From CAJXNP01 sp050305935 (lineage in GTDB: Bacteria > Bacteroidota > Bacteroidia > Cytophagales > Cyclobacteriaceae): a DNA stretch of 33,928 bases. The notes under the pieces are model-generated. The model made no database searches. It saw only the letters and a list, made by a program, of their open reading frames with translations, and was not told the DNA's origin. The translations under genes were made by a program, and so were the position numbers. The stretch covers positions 1 through 33,928 of the forward strand of contig JBNLGG010000046.1 of the NCBI GenBank assembly GCA_050305935.1, written 5' to 3'. Positions 8,386 through 15,480 of this stretch are shown piece after piece (position 1 is the stretch's first letter; each line of letters starts with the position of its first letter).

Positions 8386-10755
8386 ATGAAAATTTCCAAA
8401 TACGCAAAAAAAGTATTTTCTACTTTCCTCACGCTGACCGTCCTGGGACTAAATGGCCTGTTTGCCCAGGGGAATTATGAACAATCGCTGAACAAGTACC
8501 TTGCGGATTACTACAACCAATCAAACAATTGCAAGATATATTTTGTAACTGATAAAACGCTTTACGCCCATGGTGAGAAAATCTGGGTTTCTGCTTTTTA
8601 TCTTGACAGGAATACACACATTCCAAAAAGGGGCGAGCAACAAATACGTTTAGAATTAATCGACCCGTCGGGAGTTGTCCTGCTCACCAAAACAATGAAG
8701 CTTCAAGATGGCAGAGGCGAGAGCTGCATACCCCTACCTGATATTAACTCGTTCGGTAAGTTTCGTTTACAAGCATCATTACCAAACAGTTCCATAATTT
8801 TATTTAGTAAAGATTTAACCGTTAGCAAAAATGCTATTCCGGCCTTTCTGGTAGATGTCAGTTTTAAAGATACCTATTACAGCGGTGGGGACGACCTGCA
8901 GGTAGTATTTGTGGCGACTGACTTTTTCAAGCAGCCCTTAAAGGGAGCCTCCTATCAGGCGTCGGTGAATGTGGGCGATCAGGTGATATACGCGGACGGA
9001 GGAAGACTGAACAAAAACGGCACAAGTATAGTGAGTGTCAAGTTGCCCAATCCCCTTCCGGACAAGGAAGTTGTTTTCAATCTCTCCATTTTGCAAAAGG
9101 GATTGATGGAGAGTTGTGCTGTGGAAATCCCCACCAAATCAGACAATGTGTTTGTTGATTTTTACCCCGAAGGCGGACAACTGGTACATGGCCTAAAGAA
9201 TTTCATGCATGTCAAAGCCCGGGATCAGCACGGAGACCCTTTCCTGTTTAGCGGGAAAGTCGTTGGCGACAATGGCGATGTGATCACACATGTAAAATCT
9301 GATGATAATGGTGCCGCTTTTTTGCCGCTGCTCCCAAATTTCAATCGGCATTTTAAGCTAATAATAGATGAGCCGTATACGGTTTTTAAAGAATTCGATT
9401 ATCCCGAGGTTAAACCAGTCGGTGTAAATTTTGGCGTCAGAAAAATAGAGGGTGACTCGGTGTTTCTCCGGGTACGAAGATCACAAGGAGAAACCGCTTC
9501 CCTGCTCCTTTTTAACATTCATCAAGGAGCGGCATACTTGCTGGAAGAAATAAATGTAGAAGGCCTGAGTAACTTCACGCTCAGCAAGAACAGGCTGAAG
9601 CCAGGGGTAAACCAACTAGTCTTGTTCGACAAAAATTTATCACCCCTTGCGGAACAGCTCATTTTCATAGCGCCAAAAAAGGTCGCTACTTCGATCATAT
9701 CTGCTGACAACGTCAAACATTCACCAAGGGAAGAAGTAAACCTGACCGTCAACCCGAAAGACAAGTCCAACTTCCTATTCAGGGCCGTGGATGAATTCAG
9801 AGCGGGTAGCGATGCGGCGAATGACAATATATATTCCAGCCTGTATTTAAACTCAGAACTTGAAGAAAACCTATTCATCCCGGCCCAAGACTTTCGCTTT
9901 CCCGACGTGTTGGAAAAAAAAGTGAACGAGCAGCTTGTCTATGAAAAATCGGCTAATAGCTGGAGTGACATCTTTCACTCGAATGACAATTCAATCAATT
10001 TCTTACAGGCCAATGCTGGCGGGAAGTTTGAACTTTCTAAATCACAATTCACGTATTTTGGGAAAAACGAGGGTTATATTTATTTCCGAAACTATGACTA
10101 CCAAAATTATTACCTGGCATCAAACCCGATACTTTTTGATGAACTTCAAGACAATATTAAGAAGGAAGAGGACAAGCCCTACTACAAGAAAATGCTCGAA
10201 AGTGGGCAAAGTTTACGGGATGTAATTTATGGCATGAAGCAATACCAGGTGATAGGCAATAAAATTGTTTTCACTGGTTCAATGAATTCTATGTCTTCTC
10301 AGGAAGGGGCGCTCATTGTGTTGGACAATTTGAAACTTGGTGAGGACATTGGGCTGCTGGACAATATCAATACAGTTGATGTCGACAAAATATTCATCAG
10401 TACCAAGCCCATCGACTATGCTATGTATACGAGTATGAATTCTGTTGGCATTATAGAAATTACCACCAAGTCCGGTAAGTTAGAAAATTCAAGTGAAACC
10501 GACGATAGTGAGGAATTTGAGGTGGTGAATCACAGTGAAAATGAAAAAAAATGGAACCAGCAAAAAGACTTAAGAACCACAGTCCATTGGATACCACAGC
10601 TTACCACGTATTCCAATTCAAATACCATTCGCTATTACCTCTCTGATATCAGGTCAAACTTCGTTAATGTAGTCGAGGGAATAGATAAAAACGGTATACC
10701 TTTCCATGATGAGGAAATTATCAGTACATCAAGCTACCAGGAAGACAGTCAATAG
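8386..10755 (+). CDS. Exported MG2-type protein with TonB-plug-like C-terminal domain
   Basis: A 789-residue protein with a signal peptide (MKISKYAKKVFSTFLTLT to LFAQ). The first third begins with KIYFVTDKTLYAHGEKIWVSAFYLDR, the typical opening of macroglobulin MG2-like domains in large Bacteroidetes surface proteins, followed by further beta-sandwich segments. Residues from about 600 to 700 (IVLDNLKLGEDIGLLDNINTVDVDKI, then SVGIIEITTKSG) look like the plug domain of TonB-dependent receptors, but no barrel follows. The tail IRYYLSDIRSNFVNVVEGIDKNG resembles the closing beta-sandwich of this family. Function is unknown; related proteins are often annotated as carboxypeptidase-regulatory-like or TonB-plug hypothetical proteins. 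It is probably periplasmic or attached to the outer membrane, and is transcribed alone. Confidence 0.85.
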   Translation: MKISKYAKKVFSTFLTLTVLGLNGLFAQGNYEQSLNKYLADYYNQSNNCKIYFVTDKTLYAHGEKIWVSAFYLDRNTHIPKRGEQQIRLELIDPSGVVLLTKTMKLQDGRGESCIPLPDINSFGKFRLQASLPNSSIILFSKDLTVSKNAIPAFLVDVSFKDTYYSGGDDLQVVFVATDFFKQPLKGASYQASVNVGDQVIYADGGRLNKNGTSIVSVKLPNPLPDKEVVFNLSILQKGLMESCAVEIPTKSDNVFVDFYPEGGQLVHGLKNFMHVKARDQHGDPFLFSGKVVGDNGDVITHVKSDDNGAAFLPLLPNFNRHFKLIIDEPYTVFKEFDYPEVKPVGVNFGVRKIEGDSVFLRVRRSQGETASLLLFNIHQGAAYLLEEINVEGLSNFTLSKNRLKPGVNQLVLFDKNLSPLAEQLIFIAPKKVATSIISADNVKHSPREEVNLTVNPKDKSNFLFRAVDEFRAGSDAANDNIYSSLYLNSELEENLFIPAQDFRFPDVLEKKVNEQLVYEKSANSWSDIFHSNDNSINFLQANAGGKFELSKSQFTYFGKNEGYIYFRNYDYQNYYLASNPILFDELQDNIKKEEDKPYYKKMLESGQSLRDVIYGMKQYQVIGNKIVFTGSMNSMSSQEGALIVLDNLKLGEDIGLLDNINTVDVDKIFISTKPIDYAMYTSMNSVGIIEITTKSGKLENSSETDDSEEFEVVNHSENEKKWNQQKDLRTTVHWIPQLTTYSNSNTIRYYLSDIRSNFVNVVEGIDKNGIPFHDEEIISTSSYQEDSQ

Positions 10756-10763
10756 TTCCAGAA

Positions 10764-10897
10764 AGAGAAAACAGCACACCCACAGAAAACATCTCATATT
10801 TTTACTCCGATATCCGGAGGAGGTTATTGGGACCATGCAAGAAATTAATGAAAATGGCATTCTGCTTCATTGTCAGTTCAGACATGAATCAGTCTAA
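10764..10897 (+). pseudogene. Decayed C-terminal fragment of an MG2-type paralogue
   Basis: Directly after the preceding stop codon, one frame (about 10767-10811) reads ENSTPTENISYFYSDIR, and a second frame (from about 10813) reads EEVIGTMQEINENGILLH to a TAA at 10895-10897. Spliced across this +1 shift, the text lines up with the last 35 or so residues of the upstream protein (IRYYLSDIRSNFVNVVEGIDKNGIPFH). Shared positions are Y, SDIR, V, G, I and NGI-H. I read it as a frameshifted remnant of a tandem duplicate. The alignment is short and made by eye. Confidence 0.45.
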
Positions 10898-10934
10898 TAC
10901 CGTGAGAACCAATAGTTTTTTGTAGGACCCAGGG

Positions 10935-11042
10935 TCAAACAATTGAGATAATCAGAATGACGGAAACTAATATCACAGCCAGCAATACAATTTCTAATAT
11001 TGTATAAAGCCTCAGTTTCTTAGATTGGTTTGCTTTTTTCAT
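10935..11042 (-). CDS. Candidate 35-residue single-span membrane protein
   Basis: A minus-strand ATG at 11040-11042 opens 35 codons to TGA at 10935-10937. The product has a basic N-terminus (MKKANQSKKLRLYT) and then about 20 uninterrupted hydrophobic residues rich in Ile, Val and Leu, a well-formed positive-inside membrane anchor. There is no clear Shine-Dalgarno, which is normal in this phylum, and I recognise no family. The strong amphiphilic order makes chance less likely than for a random small frame. Confidence 0.4.
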   Translation of the reverse strand: MKKANQSKKLRLYTILEIVLLAVILVSVILIISIV

Positions 11043-11256
11043 TGGCCAGTTTTCTCGGGCAGTTTCCGACACATTCCTCTATTCAAATATAGCAAGGCCC
11101 ATTTTTAAACGCATTTGATCAGTTTCTAAATATTAGACCATTTGTTTCACATTTATGCACAGTATGTATAATTTAAACCCCACGTACCTGTATCCATATC
11201 TCCTTAAAAAATATCGGGCATGGTTTTTACATTATAGCTTCAAGTGGTTGTAAAAA

Positions 11257-12645
11257 ATGATAAATAAAAAATCATTCACATTATTACTCACTGCCATTAT
11301 TTTTTTTGGGTGGAACGCTTCCTTTGGGCAAAAACCTACACAGCCAATCCCGGAAAAGACGAGGATATTGTTTTTGTTAGATGGAAGTGGGAGCATGCTG
11401 GCCAAATGGGAAAATACGCTGAGGATAAATGTGGCAAAGACATTTTTATCCCAGTTTGTGGATTCACTAAAAGTAAATAGAGACCTGGAAATTGCACTTC
11501 GTGTGTATGGTCACCAATTTGACAGAAGGTATCACCGTTGCAACGATACCAAACTGGAGGTACCTTTTAGCAAAAACAACCACGACCAAATCATCCTGAA
11601 GCTTCGTCAAATAGAACCGAAAGGTACAACCCCGATTGCCTATTCATTGGAGCAAGCCGCCAACGATTTTCCAATTGATAAAACCTACCGTAACATCATC
11701 ATCATTATTACCGACGGCATCGAATCATGTGATGGCGATCCCTGTGCAGTGTCGCAGGCATTGCAAAAAAAAGGGATATTCCTAAAACCCTTTATCATCG
11801 GCATCGGGATGGAAAAAGATTATCGCGAGGCATTTGGATGCATGGGTGAGTATTTTGATGCGAGAAATATCAACGATTTCAGAAAGGCACTTTCAAAAGC
11901 CGTCCATCAAAGTTTAGGAGAAACCACGGTAAGCGTAGAGCTGCTTGATGAATCAAAAAACCCGACTGAAACCAATGTCAATGTATCGTTTATCAATAGC
12001 AACACCGAAAAATCGGTATTTGAATTCGTGCATTACAGGGACAGGAATGGCAAACCTGATTCCGTGGAAATCGATCCAGTTTTGACCTACGATATCGTGG
12101 TAAACACGATCCCAAGGGCAATGGTCGAGGATATTGATTTTGAGGGCGGAAAACACACGGTGCTGCCTGTAATGGTTCCTCAGGGATATGTGAAAGTCAA
12201 TTTCCCGGGCGCAATTTCCTACAAAAATGGTGTGGCTTGTTTGATCAAAGACCCAAAAACCGGCTATACCCACACAGTATTTCAAACAAATGAAACGGTG
12301 AAATTGTTGACAGGAAAATACATATTGGAAGTCCTCACACTCCCGATTCAAAAAACAGAAATAAACATTAACCCCAGGGAAACATCCACTATTTCTTTGG
12401 ATAAGCCTGGCATCATCAACTTTATTTCTACCTCGAAAGGAATTGCCAGTATCTATGAGCTAAATGCGGAAGGCAAACAGCGATGGGTGCATAACCTGGA
12501 TTCGAATGTAACAAATCAGACAGTGACGATTCAACCGGGACGATACAAGGTGGTCTACCGGTCAGAACAAGCTCGGGGGAGCAAGTTTACCACCATTCAA
12601 AACATTACAATTACTCCGGGAAGCACGACGACGGTGAGGTTGTAA
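11257..12645 (+). CDS. Secreted von Willebrand factor A domain protein
   Basis: A 462-residue protein with a signal peptide ending near ASFGQ (residue 25). A vWA domain occupies about residues 35-215. Its MIDAS metal site is complete by inspection: DGSGS at 42-46, the KGTTP threonine at about 124, and TDG with Asp153. Extra cysteines (IESCDGDPC, AFGCMG) may form disulfides. The C-terminal half (about 220-462) is beta-rich and looks like two or three carboxypeptidase-regulatory or Ig-like modules, ending with an NITITPGSTTTVRL strand. Such proteins bind a protein or peptide ligand through the metal. The target is unknown and there is no MoxR ATPase or other vWA partner nearby. It is monocistronic and convergent with sucD. 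Confidence 0.85.
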   Translation: MINKKSFTLLLTAIIFFGWNASFGQKPTQPIPEKTRILFLLDGSGSMLAKWENTLRINVAKTFLSQFVDSLKVNRDLEIALRVYGHQFDRRYHRCNDTKLEVPFSKNNHDQIILKLRQIEPKGTTPIAYSLEQAANDFPIDKTYRNIIIIITDGIESCDGDPCAVSQALQKKGIFLKPFIIGIGMEKDYREAFGCMGEYFDARNINDFRKALSKAVHQSLGETTVSVELLDESKNPTETNVNVSFINSNTEKSVFEFVHYRDRNGKPDSVEIDPVLTYDIVVNTIPRAMVEDIDFEGGKHTVLPVMVPQGYVKVNFPGAISYKNGVACLIKDPKTGYTHTVFQTNETVKLLTGKYILEVLTLPIQKTEININPRETSTISLDKPGIINFISTSKGIASIYELNAEGKQRWVHNLDSNVTNQTVTIQPGRYKVVYRSEQARGSKFTTIQNITITPGSTTTVRL

Positions 12646-12655
12646 CGCAATAAAA

Positions 12656-12676
12656 AAGGGAGCGACAAGCTCCCTT
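12656..12676. terminator. Bidirectional intrinsic terminator
   Basis: AAGGGAGC (12656-12663), loop GACAA, GCTCCCTT (12669-12676): a perfect 8-bp stem between the convergent vWA gene and sucD. In the minus direction it is followed by a TTTTTT run, so it is strongest for sucD. Confidence 0.8.
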
Positions 12677-12686
12677 AGTATCTTGA

Positions 12687-13559
12687 TTAGCCAAGTATTT
12701 TGGCTATTGTACTTCCTATCTCTGCGGGGGACTCCACCACGTGGACACCACACTCTCTCATGATTTTCATTTTTGCAGCCGCTGTATCGTCTGCACCTCC
12801 AATGATCGCGCCAGCGTGCCCCATTCTTCGTCCCGGAGGCGCTGTCTGGCCCGCAATAAATCCTACAACGGGCTTTGGATTTCCCTTTTCTTTTAACCAT
12901 CGGGCCGCATCGGGCTCATAGGTGCCACCTATTTCACCGATCATAATGATGGCGTCTGTTTCTGGATCATTTACAAGAAGCTCCACAGCTTCTTTAGTGG
13001 ATGTGCCAATGATTGGGTCTCCACCGATACCAATCGCCGTAGAAATTCCTAAACCTGCTTTCACCACCTGGTCTGCCGCCTCATAGGTTAATGTCCCGGA
13101 TTTTGAGACAATTCCCACTTTCCCTGATTTAAAAACAAAACCCGGCATAATACCAACTTTGGCTTCACCTGGCGTGATTACACCTGGACAATTAGGTCCA
13201 ATCAGGGTAACTCCTCGTTCCTTAATATACTGTTTGGCCATCATCATATCGGCCACCGGAATACCTTCTGTTATGGCGACGATTACTTTGATGCCTGCAT
13301 CGGCTGCTTCCATGATCGCATCTGCTGCAAAAGCAGGTGGTACAAATATGATGGAAACATTGGCCTTTGCTACCTCCACTGCTTCCTGAACAGAATTAAA
13401 CACCGGCTTGCCCAAATGTGTCTGGCCGCCCTTGCCAGGTGTAACACCGCCTACTACATTTGTTCCATACTCTATCATTTGTTCAGCGTGGAAAGATCCT
13501 TCTGATCCTGTAAACCCCTGAACGATTACTCGCGAATCCTTATTTACTAAAACACTCAT
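12687..13559 (-). CDS. sucD: Succinyl-CoA synthetase alpha subunit
   Basis: 290 residues from the ATG at 13557-13559. The frame is open seven codons further, but family members begin MSVLVNKDSRVIVQGFTGSEG as here. The N-terminal CoA-binding Rossmann domain carries GFTGSEGSFHAEQM. The C-terminal ligase domain has GPNCPGVITPGE and the phospho-histidine loop GHAGAIIGG. It forms the alpha part of the TCA-cycle enzyme that makes succinate and ATP or GTP from succinyl-CoA. The beta subunit gene (sucC) is not adjacent. A well-placed promoter lies at 13578-13607 and a terminator at 12656-12676, so it is monocistronic. Confidence 0.97.
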   Translation of the reverse strand: MSVLVNKDSRVIVQGFTGSEGSFHAEQMIEYGTNVVGGVTPGKGGQTHLGKPVFNSVQEAVEVAKANVSIIFVPPAFAADAIMEAADAGIKVIVAITEGIPVADMMMAKQYIKERGVTLIGPNCPGVITPGEAKVGIMPGFVFKSGKVGIVSKSGTLTYEAADQVVKAGLGISTAIGIGGDPIIGTSTKEAVELLVNDPETDAIIMIGEIGGTYEPDAARWLKEKGNPKPVVGFIAGQTAPPGRRMGHAGAIIGGADDTAAAKMKIMRECGVHVVESPAEIGSTIAKILG

Positions 13560-13577
13560 TATTTTCTTTATTTCGGG

Positions 13578-13607
13578 CAAAAATAGGGGATTAAAAATCT
13601 AACTCAA
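13578..13607 (-). promoter_or_regulatory. sucD promoter (Bacteroidetes consensus)
   Basis: On the minus strand TTTG (plus 13604-13607), an 18-nt spacer and TATTTTTG (plus 13578-13585) fit TTTG-N18-TAnnTTTG exactly. Transcription would begin near 13571, about 12 nt before the sucD start codon. Confidence 0.7.
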
Positions 13608-13758
13608 AACAATTAGAACATTGAAGAAAAAAACGTTCCTGCAATTTTTTAATTTAGCTATTCAAATTTTAACAAGCTCAAAATACATTGCTTGATTTTG
13701 GTGTTTGACGGCGCCATCGAGGTATTATGCTGCGCATGTTTTACTACAAGGGGTTAAA

Positions 13759-14583
13759 ATGAAAAAAGAAAAATCCGGCCTGAAAGATTGGCAAGTCAAA
13801 GTCCATGAAGTCATTTTTGAGGCAGACACCTTCTGGGGAAAACTTTTTGACATACTGCTCATCTTATTCATTATACTAAGTATTGTCACTGTACTGCTGG
13901 AAAGTGTGCCGAGCATAGGAAGCCAACACGGGATCTTGCTACGAACAGCTGAATGGATTTTTACCATATTATTTACCATAGAATATGCGGCAAGGATAAT
14001 TTCCCTGAAGCATCCAAAGCACTATATCTTTAGCTTCTATGGGATAATCGACCTGCTCTCTATTTTACCCACATACCTGAGCCTGATTTTTGTTGGCTCC
14101 CATGCGCTCATCGTTATTCGTATTTTCAGGTTGCTCAGAATATTCAGGATATTGAAACTCGTTCAATTTTTAGGGGAAGCAGACGTACTTTTCCAGGCGA
14201 TCAAAAGCAGCCTTCCTAAAATTATCGTGTTCATCATCGCGGTAATTTGCATCTCGACTATTATGGGGACATTAATGTACATTGTGGAAGGTCCTGAGAA
14301 TGGGTACAGGAGCATCCCTGTCAGTATTTACTGGACGGTGGTTACCCTGACCACCGTAGGCTATGGTGACATCGCTCCACAGACCCCTTTAGGCCAGGGG
14401 CTGGCAACCATCTTGATGATATTAGGCTATGGTATTATTGCTGTTCCTACCGGTATTGTGACGGCCCAGCTTACCGGATTGAAATTCCAAAAACGAAATG
14501 TCAACAAAGCCTGCCAGTCCTGTGGAAAAGAAGGTCACGACAAGGGTGCGAAATATTGTAGCCACTGCGGCGAACCAATTTAA
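13759..14583 (+). CDS. Voltage-gated K+ channel (Kv type) with C-terminal zinc ribbon
   Basis: 274 residues from the ATG at 13759, preferred over the upstream in-frame ATG at 13705 because AAGGGG lies just before it and the protein then starts with a soluble basic segment. It has six membrane helices; S4 carries regularly spaced arginines (RIFRLLRIFRILK). The pore loop has the potassium selectivity filter TTVGYGD. The last 23 residues form a zinc ribbon with Cys252, Cys255, Cys267 and Cys270 (CxxC-x11-CxxC). It should be an inner-membrane potassium channel working as a tetramer. The zinc ribbon may help cytoplasmic assembly or sense metal or redox state, which is inference. No operon partner is seen. 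Confidence 0.93.
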   Translation: MKKEKSGLKDWQVKVHEVIFEADTFWGKLFDILLILFIILSIVTVLLESVPSIGSQHGILLRTAEWIFTILFTIEYAARIISLKHPKHYIFSFYGIIDLLSILPTYLSLIFVGSHALIVIRIFRLLRIFRILKLVQFLGEADVLFQAIKSSLPKIIVFIIAVICISTIMGTLMYIVEGPENGYRSIPVSIYWTVVTLTTVGYGDIAPQTPLGQGLATILMILGYGIIAVPTGIVTAQLTGLKFQKRNVNKACQSCGKEGHDKGAKYCSHCGEPI

Positions 14584-14988
14584 ATTTCTGTAAAAACCTA
14601 TCATAATTTTTTAAAAATATTCAGCAAAATGAGATGTACATTACCAGAATATTATTAATTGCATAGAACGCTGATATTATTGATAATAAAGTAAAAAAGG
14701 GATTTACGATAGATTTCCTACGTAATTATTCGTAGGCTCAAAATAATATTCTGTGAATTCCCAAAACGACAGAGAGCTTTAAATTTTACAAATCTCACAA
14801 TAGACCTTTGAAATAGGAATGTAAATTTTGACTTTCGTAATTTTCATATTGTTTTTTGATCTGATATGTATTTTTTTGAACAAAACATTATATTTTTTTT
14901 AACTTATCGTATAATAAATTAACTTTGTCTCAACAAAACGTTAAAAACGTTAAAGATTTTCCAAAAGGGGATCAGCAAGTATTGAAAT
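14584..14988. other. AT-rich intergenic region with leader of the tRNA-like cluster
   Basis: About 400 nt without a plausible gene. It contains a small hairpin, CCTACG (14717-14722) with CGTAGG (14731-14736), and a promoter candidate at 14898-14927. The sequence is much more AT-rich than the flanking genes. Confidence 0.4.
14898..14927 (+). promoter_or_regulatory. Promoter candidate for the tRNA-like cluster
   Basis: TAACTTTG at 14920-14927 is an exact match to TAnnTTTG. The -33 position with an 18-nt spacer reads TTTA (three of four). The predicted start near 14934 gives a leader of about 55 nt before the first tRNA-like gene. Confidence 0.45.
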
Positions 14989-15113
14989 TGTAAGGTGATG
15001 AAACTGGCAGACATGCCCTCCTGTCTCGGGGGTGGAGAGTTTTGGATAAAGCTTATGCGATGATCAGGCATATGCCTAACTACTCCGTGGAGGTTCGACT
15101 CCTTCCCTTACAG
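14989..15113 (+). tRNA. Class II tRNA-like gene, copy 1 (anticodon GUC, giant variable arm)
   Basis: The fold can be drawn by hand. Acceptor stem TGTAAGG (14989-14995) pairs fully with CCTTACA (15106-15112), followed by G73 and, in this copy only, an encoded CCA (15114-15116). The D arm has a 3-bp stem ATG/CAT with the loop AAACTGGCAGA, including G18G19, as in bacterial Leu/Ser tRNAs. Anticodon stem CCCTC/GGGGG (one U-G) encloses loop CTGTCTC, so U33, anticodon GUC (15023-15025), U37, C38. T arm GGAGG-TTCGACT-CCTTC. The variable region is 56 nt (15033-15088): GGAGAGTT pairs with AACT-A-CTCC (one bulge) around a second hairpin TATGC/GCATA with loop GATGATCAG. Normal class II variable arms are about 10-20 nt. 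Whether it is charged, and with which amino acid, is unknown. Confidence 0.75.
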
Positions 15114-15126
15114 CCAAACCTAATAA

Positions 15127-15150
15127 ACTTCAAAAATGTTGAAGTGATTT
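15127..15150 (+). terminator. Terminator-like hairpin after copy 1
   Basis: ACTTCAA (15127-15133), loop AAATG, TTGAAGT (15139-15145): a 7-bp perfect stem followed by GATTT, which is only a weak U-tract. It may attenuate or mark the 3' end of copy 1. Confidence 0.45.
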
Positions 15151-15160
15151 CTTGAAAAAT

Positions 15161-15298
15161 TGTAAGGTGATGAAATTGGCAAACATGCCCTCCTGTCTCG
15201 GGGGTGGAGTTCCGATAGCTATCGGAAGGGATAAAGCTTATGCGATGATCAGGCATATGCCTAACTACTCCTTGGAGGTTCAAGTCCTCCCCTTACAG
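15161..15298 (+). tRNA. Class II tRNA-like gene, copy 2 (anticodon GUC, longest variable arm)
   Basis: Same acceptor (15161-15167 with 15291-15297), 3-bp D stem, identical anticodon arm (GUC at 15195-15197) and T arm (GGAGG-TTCAAGT-CCTCC, perfect pairing), with G73 at 15298 and no encoded CCA. D-loop and T-loop differ from copy 1 at a few positions that remain canonical (TTCAAGT keeps T54, T55, C56, A58). The variable region is 69 nt (15205-15273). The outer helix is GGAGT/ACTCC, then comes an extra 18-nt palindrome at 15210-15227, then the same inner hairpin TATGC/GCATA with loop GATGATCAG as copy 1. It is 47 nt downstream of copy 1 and is followed by its own terminator at 15311-15338. Confidence 0.75.
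15210..15227. repeat. Perfect palindrome inserted in the variable arm of copy 2
   Basis: TTCCGATAGCTATCGGAA is an 18-nt perfect inverted repeat present in copy 2 only. In copies 1 and 3 the same place holds short unrelated sequence. It adds a further hairpin to the arm without disturbing the flanking pairs. It looks like a small interspersed palindromic repeat, but no other copy occurs in this window. Confidence 0.6.
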
Positions 15299-15310
15299 CT
15301 TCTTTTTGTG

Positions 15311-15338
15311 AAACCTCAAACGTGAGGTTTTTATTTTG
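15311..15338 (+). terminator. Intrinsic terminator after copy 2
   Basis: AAACCTCA (15311-15318), tetraloop AACG, TGAGGTTT (15323-15330), then TTATTTTG. A perfect 8-bp stem with a U-rich tail, 13 nt after the end of copy 2. Confidence 0.75.
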
Positions 15339-15348
15339 TCTGAAATAT

Positions 15349-15474
15349 TGTAAGGTGATGAAACTGGCAGACATGCCCTCCTGTCTCGGGGGTGAAGAGT
15401 TCGGAATAAATTGCGTGTGTTGATCAGACACTGTGACTAACCGCTTCGTGGAGGTTCGACTCCTCCCCTTACAG
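15349..15474 (+). tRNA. Class II tRNA-like gene, copy 3 (anticodon GUC, divergent variable arm)
   Basis: Acceptor 15349-15355 with 15467-15473, D arm and anticodon arm (GUC at 15383-15385) are identical to copy 1. The T arm is GGAGG-TTCGACT-CCTCC, with G73 at 15474 and no encoded CCA. The 57-nt variable region (15393-15449) differs most: the outer helix is GAAG (15394-15397) with CTTC (15444-15447), a compensatory change from GGAG/CTCC, and the inner hairpin is GTGT/ACAC instead of TATGC/GCATA. Its loop TGATCAG and the flanking ATAAA and CTAAC are retained. Pairing kept while sequence changes argues for selection on the RNA fold. A strong terminator follows at 15481-15510. Confidence 0.75.
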
Positions 15475-15480
15475 CTTATA

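Noticed and set aside
14989..15113. Ordinary tRNA-Leu or tmRNA
   Set aside because: The D arm is Leu-like but the anticodon is GUC and the discriminator is G, not A. The variable region lacks a tag-coding frame and pseudoknot set, so tmRNA does not fit.
14989..15474. CRISPR-like or simple tandem repeat reading of the three similar units
   Set aside because: Units are 125-138 nt with complete tRNA folds, compensatory differences and hairpins between them. They lack the short fixed repeats and variable spacers of a CRISPR array, and no cas gene is present.
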